Translations under genes and position numbers: made by a program
Notes under the pieces: model-generated
What the model was told of the DNA's origin: nothing
Databases searched by the model: none
The model's input: only the letters and a program-made list of their open reading frames with translations
NCBI GenBank assembly: GCA_019009955.1
Contig: CM032230.1
Coordinates: 6,262,501 to 6,326,500 of the forward strand
Source: Riptortus pedestris
Lineage: Eukaryota; Arthropoda; Insecta; Hemiptera; Alydidae
Length of the DNA stretch: 64,000 nucleotides
Direction of reading: 5' to 3'
In this document: positions 11,166 to 21,566 of the stretch, in pieces
Position numbering within the stretch: the first letter of the stretch is position 1
How the letters are laid out: every line of letters begins with the position of its first letter

Positions 11166-12088
11166 GTCCGTCACGCAGAGACTGCGTAAACTAAGCAGAT
11201 TTTCCTCGTGAAGTTTAATAATAGATAAATCTACATTCTGCTAACACAACACCACCTTTAATATTAAGTCAATAAATACAAACGGTAATAAGAAATCTTT
11301 CCCCTCTTGGCGGGAATCGTCTGAAATGTAAACAAACAGGTCATCCAATCTGACTCTCACCGGAATGAAAAACAATTTCTGAAATATATCAGAATATAAC
11401 ATATTAATTTTACTATATCCAGTACTGTAAATTATAATGAATCAGAATAATTTTTATCTCCATCAATCAAATTTAAGTAATCCAAAAACTTAAACTTAAC
11501 TTTTGGGGGCGGGGGGTCACCAGAACATATTTGCATATATGTCGTATAATAAAGGTCTCTTGAAAACAATGTATGATATTTAAAATTCGGATAATGTGGT
11601 TTATTGCATAAGCGAGTATTGTTGGTGTAACATGAGTAGAAGTGGGGGTTCGCTGAAGGCTGAAAACTATAAAAACCAAATATCTCGGTTAATATTCAAG
11701 ATACAGAAAATATGTATAGAAGACTATTTATAGATTAATTTAATTTGCAATAAGATTGATTTTGTACAATTTTTTGATCCAACTAATAGTAACGGAGATA
11801 TTTCGAATTTTCAAAATTTCTCCCGCTGGTTCCCCGATGGTTGTTCGATTTCAGCCATTAATGAACTTCCTTGATGATGTTCCTTTTCACATAAAACGAA
11901 TAACTATAGAGTTTGATAACGATCAAACAAAAATTGTGATCCTTAGAGCGTTAACAGACAAATATATATAATATTTTGAACGTACCTCATTTTCGTTAAC
12001 TCCTGGGTAGGATCGATGGAAATATTTGAAAAATCGCGTCATGAGTACGACCTCAATAGCTGATTTCCCTTAAGCAGAAATCTGCTAA
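11166..12088 (+). mobile_element. HINE copy, variant B (about 920 bp)
   Basis: The H end TCCGTCACGCAGAGACTGCG is followed by AAGCAGATTTTCC. The inner segment differs from the short copies: ATAGATAAATCTACATTCTG, GCTAACACAACACCACC and GTAAACAAACAGG. The common core and the P end (TTTCCCTTAAGCAGAAATC, TGCTAA) follow. The copies at 26683-27670 and 29433-30133 share this inner segment. Confidence 0.8.
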
Positions 12089-12440
12089 AATCGTCGTATT
12101 TTGTTTGCTATCTGTTTTTCTTCAAATGTGTTCTTTACAAAATTGTTTATTTCCTTCTTTAGAGTAACATTTGTTATACTTGCGTTTGCGATATAACGAA
12201 GTATTAACATGAGTATATTACACATAATAATACAGTAGGAGGTCAACAATTTAATGTGCACAATCCGGCTAGACGAATACTAAATTGTATGCTATTTTAA
12301 AATTCTTTAGTACGAAGAGCCCTTGGGGGGTAATGCAGGGGGATAAACGATTAAGCGAAATATTTTATTTCCTATTCGATTTTTGCCAAAAAATGCTTGT
12401 AAGAAAAATTGTTTACATTGCTATTTAAAGTAACTTTTTT
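12089..12440. other. No gene seen
   Basis: AT-rich. It contains a diverged stretch like the inner part of the TACTAGCT family (minus). Confidence 0.35.
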
Positions 12441-12459
12441 GGGGGCTCAGGTTAGCCAT
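12441..12459 (+). mobile_element. SINE, 5' piece, split by a DNA transposon
   Basis: First 19 bases of the SINE head up to GTTAGCCAT. The SINE resumes at 15370. The SINE as a whole has its own 12-bp duplication AAAGTAACTTTT at 12427-12438 and 15581-15592. Confidence 0.85.
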
Positions 12460-15369
12460 GGGTCATTCCATCTCAAATCAACCAAAAAAAAATCTTTTCG
12501 ACACCCATGATTTCAGATTTTGTTGAATTTTATTTTGGTGGTTCTATTCATTGATTTAAGAAACCATACCAAATATTTTTGATATATCTTTAACGGTTTG
12601 GATTTTATGGCCTCTTAAAATTTTATGATTTTAGTGTTTTCTATCGATTAGGAACTGTAAAGTTAATTTGTTTTCATTTCAAAAATAATTTGTAACTTTC
12701 TTATTTACGAACCAATTTTGATGGAATTTTTTGTGTGTATTCATAAATATATTTAAAAACAATAAAAAAATAAACTAAGGTACCAAGTAAGTATTTGTGG
12801 ACAGAAAAAAATTGCAAAGTGTCAATTTGAGCTTTTCAGAAAGCAATTATATAGTTTCACGTAAAATTGAATATCTCCAAAAGGGAAAAGGATAATCATG
12901 GAAATCTTTTTTTTTATGTTCTAAGACATATGACCTACCACCTAAAACAATAAAATTAATGGTTATTTGACCCCTTCATTGTTTATTCCAAGTTTAAAAA
13001 CAAATATATAGAAAAATTTAGAAATTTGTATGAATTAAATGAAAATGATAAATAAAGGTAACTAAAAAGATAGTTTACATAGGTTTATTGTACAATAAAT
13101 ACAGTTTACATTATTGTTTACCCCAGTTAAGTGTACTTTAATATATACAATTCTTATGGTTATTTTGGTAAATGTTCTTTACAATTTTAAAGTATCGTTT
13201 AATTTTGCTTCAACACTTGACATACATTGTTGAGAAAACTGGTATTTTCTTCCTTTCATTATTTTTGGTGATTCCACAGTCGTAATAATATGAAGAATGG
13301 GTACAGCACATATATCCTCCTTTTTAGGCCAAGAAAATGATGCTGAAGGTCCATGGGGATGAAGGAACTGTACTGTGACATCTTGTTCTTTGGTGTTCAC
13401 CTCACTCACCATGCCAAAGTACCACAATCTGTCATATACATAAGCAATGAAACATTCTGGGCTTAAATCTTTCAATGTTACTTGACTCTTTGGTCGATTG
13501 TTCAATAAATTAAAAGTGAGAGCTGGTTTTTCGTCCATGCTAATTCTTCGAGCCTCAATGGTTCCGGTTTCATCTATTGGCTGAAAGTTGTGAAATGATC
13601 TTGTCCCTGGAAGAGTTTGAACATCTTTGAAGCACCTTCCAAAGCAGGACGAGTTATTTCAACTATTTCTTTAGATATGAAGAAAATACTGACTTTTTCT
13701 ATTCTGGTTTTGCAAAAGTCAAACAATTGAGCCACTGATATTATTTGGTTTTCTAAGGGTCTTTGCAAACTTTCCTTCCGAGCTAATCGTTTCACTGTAC
13801 CTCCAATTCCATCACATTCTATTTTACCATGACTAGTAGTTTCAAAAATTCAATCACATATTTTTGGATTTCATACACCATACTTACATCGTGCTTGAGG
13901 TCATCAGATATAATGCAAAGGGGAAGGACAATATTTTTCTCAGTTGCATCTTTGCAGTGTATGATGACAGGATGTATAGTGCAAGAATTTGAGGTCCAGT
14001 GGTATCCTTGGGCTTCGTCTTGTAATGTGAATGAATTATTTTCACTAAAGTCCATTGAGATAATAGCTGTGTCAAAAGGAGATGTTTCCTTCAATTTTTT
14101 AAAAGTTGTTGATTGTGGTTTAGCAATGTAAGAATGCGGTATCAGTTTGTGAAGTTTTTCAACTAACGTTTCAATGAATTCTTCAACAGTGCTGGAACAC
14201 TCTATCATTTCTGTTCTATCTGTGAACACCCACTGATTGTACTGAATGACGTCTTCCTCGTCATAGTCTTCGAATTTTGATTCTAAAATTTTAATGAGTT
14301 CATTTTTTGAAGGGCATTTGTCACAATGTCTTAACCAACATTCTCTTGTTGTTTCTTCACAAACCATGTGCAATATTAGTTCTTTATAATCCTCGTCTAT
14401 ACCGTCTCCATGTATCAAAAAAATAACATTTTGGTGAATTGTACATACACACACTAGGTGTGTACCACTAGCACCAGCTAAAACACACCACTTAGGTCTC
14501 AAGGTACAAAATTTTGAGAGACCTATTTTCAAACCAGGATACTCCCATTTAAAGTTGGAGTGCAGCTCACGAAGATTACATAAAATCAAACGCTTTCTTT
14601 CATAAACGTTTTTCCCTACACTTACAACATCCTTCATCCCTGGCAAAATTCTACAATTTTCCTCTTTCTGATAAGAATCCTTTACCAATTTAACCATTTT
14701 AGGAATTAGTTTTTTGCCTCGTTTTAAATCTGGTTCAGCTAAAAATCCCTTGGTTTTATACAATTGTTGGGCCTTGCGTACAGAATAATCAGTAGTGTTA
14801 AAAGTTTCTTTTATTTCTAAACTTTTCTATATATTTATTTTTAAACTTGGAATAAACAATGAAGGGGTCAAATAACCATTAATTTTATTGTTTTAGGTGG
14901 TAGGTCATATGTCTTAGAACATAAAAAAAAAGATTTCCATGATTATCCTTTTCCCTTTTGGAGATATTCAATTTTACGTGAAACTATATATTTACTTTCT
15001 GAAAAGCTCAAATTGACACTTTGCAATTTTTTTCTGTCCGCAAATACTTACTTGGTACCTTAGTTTATTTTTTTATTGTTTTTAAATATATTTATGAATA
15101 CACACAAAAAATTCCATCAAAATCGGTTCGTAAATAAGAAAGTTACAAATTATTTTTGAAATGAAAACAAATTAACTTTACAGTTTGTAATCGATAGAAA
15201 CCACTAAAATCACAAAACTTTAAGAGGCCATAAAATCCAAACCGTTAAAGATATATCAAAAATATTTGGTATGGCTTCTTAAATCAATGAATAGAACCCC
15301 CAAAATAAAATTCAACAAAATCTGAAATCATGGGTGTCATGGTGTGGTTGAATTGATGTGGAATGACCC
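12460..15369 (-). mobile_element. DNA transposon with ~560-bp terminal inverted repeats, 4-bp target duplication
   Basis: The left arm (12460-about 13025) and right arm (about 14810-15369) are imperfect reverse complements over their whole length. The tips are GGGTCATTCC / GGAATGACCC. The element interrupts a SINE, and CCAT appears on both sides (12456-12459 and 15370-15373), so the target duplication is 4 bp. Between the arms lies a broken transposase on the minus strand. A second, more decayed half copy lies at 57980-58998. I do not assign a superfamily. The parts of the arms nearest the core (AACAATGAAGGGGTCAAATA) are also conserved in that half copy. Confidence 0.9.
13179..14832 (-). pseudogene. 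Broken DDE-type transposase of the long-TIR transposon
   Basis: Three collinear blocks in three frames. Block 1 (14832-13819, 314 codons from the first Met at 14763) has LRPKWCVLAGASGTHLVC, CTIHQNV, and IISMDFSENNSF followed by DEAQGYHW and CTIHPVII; the D of MDFSEN is a plausible first catalytic Asp. Block 2 (about 13819-13574) begins with HGKIECDGIGGTVKR in another frame. Block 3 (about 13585-13179) has a C-terminal domain with ECFIAYVYDRLWYFGM, VQFLHPHGP and FSWPKKEDICAV, ending EAKLNDTLKL. From memory of related uncharacterised proteins, a segment with the second catalytic Asp belongs between blocks 1 and 2 and is missing; the N-terminus also seems shortened. The protein is therefore inactive. 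The superfamily is left open. Confidence 0.75.
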
Positions 15370-15580
15370 CCATGCGAGTTAAAGCGTTACCTTTATCTCA
15401 CATGGCATACCTAGAGTGACGAGCTCGATTCCCGCCAGGGTAAAGGAAATTATTTAGTGACGAAATTCATTAAATAACGTCCTAAAATCCTACCCTGGCT
15501 AAAAAAGGGTGGTGACCTGTAGATAACCCGTCCCGATTAGCCTAAGTTGGAAAAAGTGGACGTTAATAAATAATAATAAT
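15370..15580 (+). mobile_element. SINE, 3' piece
   Basis: Continues the SINE split by the transposon: CCATGCGAGTTAAAGCG, body and (AAT)n tail, then the right copy of AAAGTAACTTTT. Confidence 0.85.
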
Positions 15581-15592
15581 AAAGTAACTTTT

Positions 15593-16035
15593 GTTATATA
15601 TATTATATAAAAATGTATAACGCAAATAATTTGATTAGGGAATCAACTATTCTTTCACGTCAATGGATTTAGTAAACTTGGTGCTTGGTGCCTCACCTCA
15701 ATAGGTTATTACACTTTCATTGAACTAAAATGTTAAATTATTTTATAGGTTGAATTGATGATGGCCAATACAGAATTAAATAAAGTATTAATTTGGGTGG
15801 GAAGCAGTACAAATGGTTATTATGTTTGAATTGGTTAGTATGTTGGAGTAGGAAGCGGCAAGATGTAACTACTTGTTATGCAGCAAGGGTTTCCTTGTAT
15901 GAAATAGCTATTCGTGAGATAAGCTGAGAGGATAATATACAGCCCTATATGTATATAATACCACTTTCACTGCTTTATTCTTAGAAACAATCAATTATTG
16001 TATTATCCAACCAAATGCCGTGTATATGATTCAGT
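15593..16035. other. No gene seen
   Basis: AT-rich unique-looking sequence. Confidence 0.4.
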
Positions 16036-17166
16036 AGGTTTCCTTTAAGCTAATTGAGGTTTTAATGCGATTATCGAAAAATGTCTTCCAATGTCCATCG
16101 ATCCTACCCAGGATATGGCGAAAAAGAGGTCCGTTCAAAATTATATGCGTAATTCTTGTTTCATTGTTATTCAAACTCGAGATTTAAGTAGTTATTATAA
16201 AACTAAAGAGCATATTACTTAACAGGAATTTTCAGTAGATGAATAGTCCTCCCCTCCCCCAATGGTTATGTGGGGGAATTCGAAAAATCAAAATATCATA
16301 TTTTTGCGAAACTTAAATACATGAAGGATTAGCAGAGAGAGAGAGCCTATATGAGAGGTGCGAGAGAGATGAAAGGTAGCCGACCGAGTGACTGCTGGAG
16401 CCAGTAGGTTCTAGACTGAAGAGTCCAGTACCTTCCAGAATGCGCCCTTTGATGTTGCCGCCCCTCTATATAAGCATGTGCAAATCGGCCGACAGTTTCA
16501 GTTTGCTCTCAGCTGTCATCATGTGTGTTTAGTGCAGTGCGGTAAAGTGTTTTTATGTGACGGAGAGTGCTGTGCCGTGACTGTAAGTAACAGTTTAGAA
16601 CCGTGTTTAAGACAGTGCAGTGCCGTTAACTTCGTGAAGTAAAGGACAGTCCAGTGCCCTCTCTCTGTAAATTTCAGTGATTGGGAGTAAGTTATTGGAC
16701 TGTGTAATAACAAGAACAGCGTATACTACTGACGCTATCAGTGTATACTGTGAGTAGTAATTAAGAATAATTATCCATGTGTATTGTGCATTATTAAATA
16801 AATTGTGCAGTGATAAAAACTCTGAAACTTGTGTGTGTTTAATTTTGCAATCCAAAAGAACTCTTAATAACAACGTTTATTACTGTTTTTTTTTTAATAA
16901 AGCGTAACAATATTATGACTCAGATCGAAACATTTACACCATTCTTGTTAAACACTTTTTGATTACAATAGTTGATCTATACATTTTTAATTAAATTAAA
17001 TATTATGCGAGATATTCGCTTTCATGTTTTCAGCCTTCAGTAAACCCCTCACTTTTTCTCTTAGAATGTTTACTTGGATATAGAAATTATATGGTGAGAT
17101 GAGATATCCAGTGCATCATTCCAGCATGTGGGAAATCTGCTTAGTTCACACAGCCCCTGCGATACT
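16036..17166 (-). mobile_element. HINE copy split by an LTR
   Basis: The P-end side starts near CTTTAAGCTAATTGAGGTTT, with CATCGATCCTACCCAGGATA and AAAGAGGTCCGTTC, and runs to about 16300. After the LTR the core resumes (ATTATGACTCAGATCGAAAC) and ends in GTGGGAAATCTGCTTAG and CACAGCCCCTGCG. The palindrome is damaged. Confidence 0.7.
16305..16885 (+). mobile_element. Solo-LTR-like sequence, copy 1
   Basis: Homologous end to end, in opposite orientation, with 19957-20503. It carries a TATA box TATATAAG at 16467-16474, a block of short CAGTGC/GTGCAGTG-like repeats downstream, and an AATAAA signal at 16797-16802 followed by GTGTGTGTTTAATTTTG. This is promoter plus polyadenylation signal in one unit, as in an LTR. 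No gag or pol and no second LTR lie nearby. Exact ends and the superfamily are unresolved. Confidence 0.55.
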
Positions 17167-17647
17167 CACATCTAGCTCTATATACTATTTCTGAAATTTG
17201 AAGCTGTATATATCACGAATCATTTTATTCGAATCTTAAATATAATGTTGTATTCATTGTACTTTTTACTGTGAGAAATACATACAAATACGTAGTGTGA
17301 TCGTCATCAATAAAGATTTTACGTTCTTAATTCGACAATGTTTATTTGGTCTATACCAAACTCGTTTAATCCTTTCACTGAACACTTAAGATACCATATT
17401 CATTTATTAATGACTGAAATAGGACAATGAATATGAAGAGAATTCGAAAATTCAAAATATCTGTTTATTATGTGTCGGATTAAAACATGTTACAGGCACA
17501 ACTCTGTTAAACAATTATGTCATTCACATCAAACATACTGTTCTATAGATTTTTTCTCACATCTAATATTATGTGACTTATACGTACATTGTCATTTTCC
17601 ACATTCATTTAAGTCCCACATCTTCACGTCTGGTCTTAGCATATTTT
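17167..17647 (-). mobile_element. Decayed HINE inner segment
   Basis: Carries the long-variant phrases CGTCATCAATAAAGATTTTA and AGAATTCGAAAATTCAAAAT. It could belong to either neighbouring copy. The 66-codon open frame at 17470 has no domain. Confidence 0.4.
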
Positions 17648-18413
17648 CTTTATGGAAAATCTGCTATTGACGTTGTAGTCTTGACGCGATTTTTCCACTA
17701 ATATCCATCGACCCAACCTAGGAAATTACGAAATCGAGGCTCATTCAAAATTATATATATATACACTAGCGGACCCAACAGATATTTCCCTGCATGATAT
17801 TTCAAGCGATTTGATATTAAATTTAATAACAATATTATGTTTAAAAAAAACTAATTTTAATAACACAAAAAACAACTTTTGTTTGCTTTAAACAAGTTAT
17901 GTTATGTGCACGTTTGCCTAATAACAAATTGAAAATGAAATATCGGGAATTTTTTATTCAGGCTTCCCTTATAACACCCATCGTTCGAACCTAAAAAAAT
18001 TAATATAGCTTATAATCATGGAAGAACTAATGCTAATTTATATATAGAGTTTTGTTAAGTTCGGTTCAGTCGTTAGGGCCCACTAAAATTGTTGGCTCCC
18101 ACTTTAATTTTTTAGTGTATATCTGGTTTATACTTTTTTACACGACAAAAGTGAATATAAGAAAAATTACTCTAAATAACAAAGTAAACAACTTTTATCC
18201 TGTGCATATTTGCCGAAAAACCAATACAAAACGAAATATGGCTATATTTAATTTCAGGCCTCCCTTACAACCCCCACTCCTGCTCCATCTGCCGGCCTGA
18301 TTTGTGAATCTAAACGATCCAGGGCGTCACAAAGGCATTCGAAAAAATTCATTCAAATCGGCACAGCCACTTAGGAGGAGTTCAGTGGCATACACACGTA
18401 GTGCAGAATTATA

Positions 18414-18444
<31 letters not shown>

Positions 18445-19213
18445 GAATTTGTTTGTTAACGCTCTCGCGGTAAAAATGTATGCCTTATCGTTACGAAATT
18501 CTATACATTTATCCGTAACAGATATTAAACGAGTTATTCGTAGAAGTTTTACTGTGTGAGGTATCTTCATTCAACACTAAAGATCATATTATATGTTTTT
18601 TATACAAGAGCACCCGCTACAATTCGGCTCAAAACTTAACAATGGAAAGAAACAAAATTATAGAAAAAAAAATTAAAATACGATAAATAAACATTAAATA
18701 CAAATACAAGTTATAAAAAACAACAAATAAACTTTAGACTAGTATTAATGACAACAATTTAAATTGCCTTTATAAAAAAATTAATAAAAAAATAAAATAA
18801 AAGCAATATTAAAAATAATTTCTGTATACTAGTAAATTTATATTATCCACAATGATATTAAATTTATCACTAATTCCTAATCAAAGAGTAGAGTGGATCA
18901 TATTAGTCAATGGGTCAAACCATTGCAGAATTAGGGTGGGGAGGTAGAGTGGGGGGAATTTGTACATTCATATCTCCGTTATTATGAGAAAGATGGAAAT
19001 ATTATAGAACCAATCTTGTTGTGTTATTGGTGTTCTACAATAGTTGCCTTAACTCAAATATTAAGCAAGCTAATACTCTCTAATGCTCTTTTAATTTGAA
19101 CCCCCACTTCTACTCATCCAATTTCGTCTTAGAAATAGATATTACTACTGTGCCATACCTGCACGTGTGAAACCTGCTTAGTTTATGCAGCAGACGCATG
19201 GCGGACTTTTCTA
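17648..19213 (-). mobile_element. HINE copy split at its TA tract by a TACTAGCT-family element
   Basis: The P-end half (TTCTTTATGGAAAATCTGCT, CATCGACCCAACCTAGGAAA) runs to a short TA tract at about 17760. The TACTAGCT element occupies 17763-18440. The HINE core then resumes with TGTTAACGCTCTCGCGG at about 18450 and ends near 19210 with TGAAACCTGCTTAGTTTATG and GGCGGACTTTT. An unplaced very AT-rich stretch lies at 18560-18930. Confidence 0.65.
17763..18440 (+). mobile_element. TACTAGCT-family repeat inserted in HINE
   Basis: Starts ACACTAGCGGACCCAACAG. The middle has TTAATATAGCTTATAATCAT and GGAAGAACTAATGCTAATT. The end has AATCGGCACAGCCACTTAGG followed by a TA run. The host HINE continues on both sides. 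Confidence 0.6.
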
Positions 19214-19537
19214 TATTGTGCTCTTCTCTGTTTGCGTTCCTCATTCTATTTATGCAACAAATCATTGAATGGAAAATAAAGATGACACGTATAAAATGTA
19301 TGCCGAAAATAAATTAAAAAGTCGGGAAACAACAAAAAAGAAAAAAAAAAAAACATATTGGCTACTGCAAGGGAAGAAGATGTCTGGTGAGAGTCGCGTG
19401 TTGGCTCAGCCGAGGGGAGGACCCAAGAATAAATTACTCCCAGACCTCGTTTTAGAAAAATGGAAAAACTTTTTCGATAACAGTTGTCTTTGTTTTTGTG
19501 ATTTGAGTTAAGAGTTATTCTTTCCCTGTAATCGCTC

Positions 19538-19640
19538 TCCCTCTCTCTCTCTCTCTCTCTCCCTCTCTCCCTCTCCCCCTCCACCCCCTCTCACTCTCTC
19601 TCTCTCTCTCTCTCTCACTCTCACTCCTCTCTCTTTTCCT
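19538..19640. repeat. (CT)n microsatellite
   Basis: Imperfect CT/CCCT tract. Predicted Arg/Glu-rich frames on the minus strand are artefacts. Confidence 0.95.
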
Positions 19641-19956
19641 ATTCTCGGGCAATCTTTCTCTATTTCCCTCATTCCTCTGTCGCAATCTTATTAAATTTTC
19701 TCTTAAAAGTTTTCCATCGGCCCCCACTTCAGTTCATCACGTCAGATATTAAATTAAACTTAAAAATCCTACGTGATGAATATAACTTTCCCAACTTATA
19801 TTCAAATGGCGTCTCCAACTTGGTCAGTGAGGAAAAAAAAATCCAAGCTGCAATGAACTTTTTTGATCTGATAAATAATAACTGTGCAGAGAATATTGAG
19901 ACTAACAATAATTGTTACAAATAAAAGCCAATATATTCCTACGTTTTTTACAAAAT
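19641..19956. other. No gene seen
   Basis: AT-rich unique-looking sequence. Confidence 0.4.
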
Positions 19957-20503
19957 CAGTAATAAACGTTGTATATTAGAGTTATTTTGGATTGAAAATT
20001 AAACACACAGGCTTTAGAGTTGTTTTATCACTCCGAAATTTATTAAACAATGCACTACTCACTTGGTTAATTATTATTAACTACTACTCACAGTATGCAC
20101 TGATAGCTTCACTGTTCTTCTTATTACACAGTCCAATAACTCACTCACGATTACTGAAGTTCACAAAAACACGGTATTGCACTGATCTCCGCAAAGATAA
20201 CGGCACTGCACCTTACTTTGTTAAACACGGCACTATGCTGTTCATCACATAAAACACTTTCTCCGCACTGCAACTAACACGCACTGTTCACTATAGCTGC
20301 ACTAAACGCACTGTTTTTCACTTGAAGAGAGCTGAGAACAAACTAACTCTCGGGACGAACTGAGCCGCTTTTATAGAGGAGCAGCGACATCAAAGGAGAA
20401 CGTCAGAATGGGCTAGATCCTTAGTCTAGGCACTTCCGACGCCAACGGTCCTTCCATCGGTCGGCTCCTTCCATCTTCTTCGTACTTCTTAAAGACAACA
20501 TTT
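19957..20503 (-). mobile_element. Solo-LTR-like sequence, copy 2
   Basis: Reverse-complement homologue of 16305-16885. It has a TATA box (TATAAAAG on the minus strand, about 20369-20376), AATAAA on the minus strand at 20039-20044, and the same CTGTGTAATAAGAAGAACAG and CTGTGAGTAGTAGTTAAT phrases. Its promoter side abuts a HINE H-end fragment. Confidence 0.55.
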
Positions 20504-20514
20504 CGTTATTTTAC

Positions 20515-20616
20515 GTAGAAGTAGAGAATATTTGGTGAGATGATATCCTCATGAAATTACAACTACATTAAACCAGCACTTGGGAAATGTGTCTAATTTA
20601 GGCACGTGAAGGACTT
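20515..20616 (-). mobile_element. HINE H-end fragment
   Basis: Ends with CTTGGGAAATGTGTCTAATT and GCACGTGAAGGACTTTT, a decayed H end. Confidence 0.5.
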
Positions 20617-21145
20617 TTCTTCTTTATTTTTCAAAATCTCATGTCAAATATCCTGAGTGAATGAGTCAAATCGCACCATGAGTAGAACCAGAATGAATAA
20701 CTGCCTGAGGTGTGAGAAAGTCCTGCCCGTCGAGGTGGATATTAAGACATAACGAGCCGGTGCCCCCAGGTAGGCCCTCCAATGTCCGTCGCCATTAGTC
20801 CCAGGTACCCACAACAATTGTTTATTAATAACCTCCCCTCAATATTCATGAGCAATTATTGGCCCTCCGAGGGACGACGCCCACGGGTAATTGTTTTCAT
20901 AATGACTCCGAGGCTCACATGGTGGTGGTGGGGGTGACCCGGGGAGAGGGGGGGGGTGCACAACACATAAATCTGACAACAATTTATGTGAGACTAACAT
21001 GTCGTGAATAGCTGAGTGCTGTAATAGAAGGAATTCACCGGCCCTACCAACGATGAAAGCAATGAATCATCTTCAGGAATGTATTATTAAGGTAGTCACT
21101 CTGTAATTACATTTAGACATTAGTTCCACCAAGTATAAATAAAAA
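20617..21145. other. Unique, less AT-rich island; no gene
   Basis: Contrasts with the surrounding AT-rich DNA. 20800-20925 is dense in homeodomain-, Sox- and Fox-like words (ACAATTGTTTATTAATAAC, CAATTATTG, GGTAATTG). A regulatory role is only a guess. Confidence 0.35.
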
Positions 21146-21562
21146 GTCTGTCACGCAGACGCTGCGTAAACTAAGCAGATTCCCACGTGCTGGTATAACA
21201 ATAAACTACTCTCATCTCTGTACATAAATTCCTGAAAATCTGAAGTGCACGGGATAAGTGGGCGATCGATAAAATCATAATTGATTACGTCATCACACTA
21301 ACTATTGGCATGTATCTCACTCAATAAAGGCGCGTTGAAAACAATATTTGGTAATTATGCCTGGAAAAAGACATTTCATGGTATATTCTCTTATTTTTTT
21401 AAGTGAAATGGCATTTTCATGTGTGGGTTAACTAAAGGCTGAAATCTAAAAAAAATCTCAATATCTCGGAAAATATTAAAATAGAGAAAACATGAACAAA
21501 ACAATATTCACGGAACATTAAATTTGCAATAATATTCGTTCCACACATCGCATGCAACCAAT
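21146..21562 (+). mobile_element. HINE H-end half
   Basis: H end TCTGTCACGCAGACGCTGCG, then AAGCAGATTCCCACGTGCTG and the long-variant inner block. The core is cut off near 21562, next to the foldback element. Confidence 0.7.
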
Positions 21563-21566
21563 ATGA

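Noticed and set aside
16519..16873. Overlapping minus-strand frames of 64 and 88 codons
   Set aside because: They are antisense to the LTR-like repeat, and the homologous copy at 20 kb does not keep the frames intact.
19246..19727. Arg/Glu-rich frames
   Set aside because: Produced by the CT/GA repeat and flanking AT-rich DNA.
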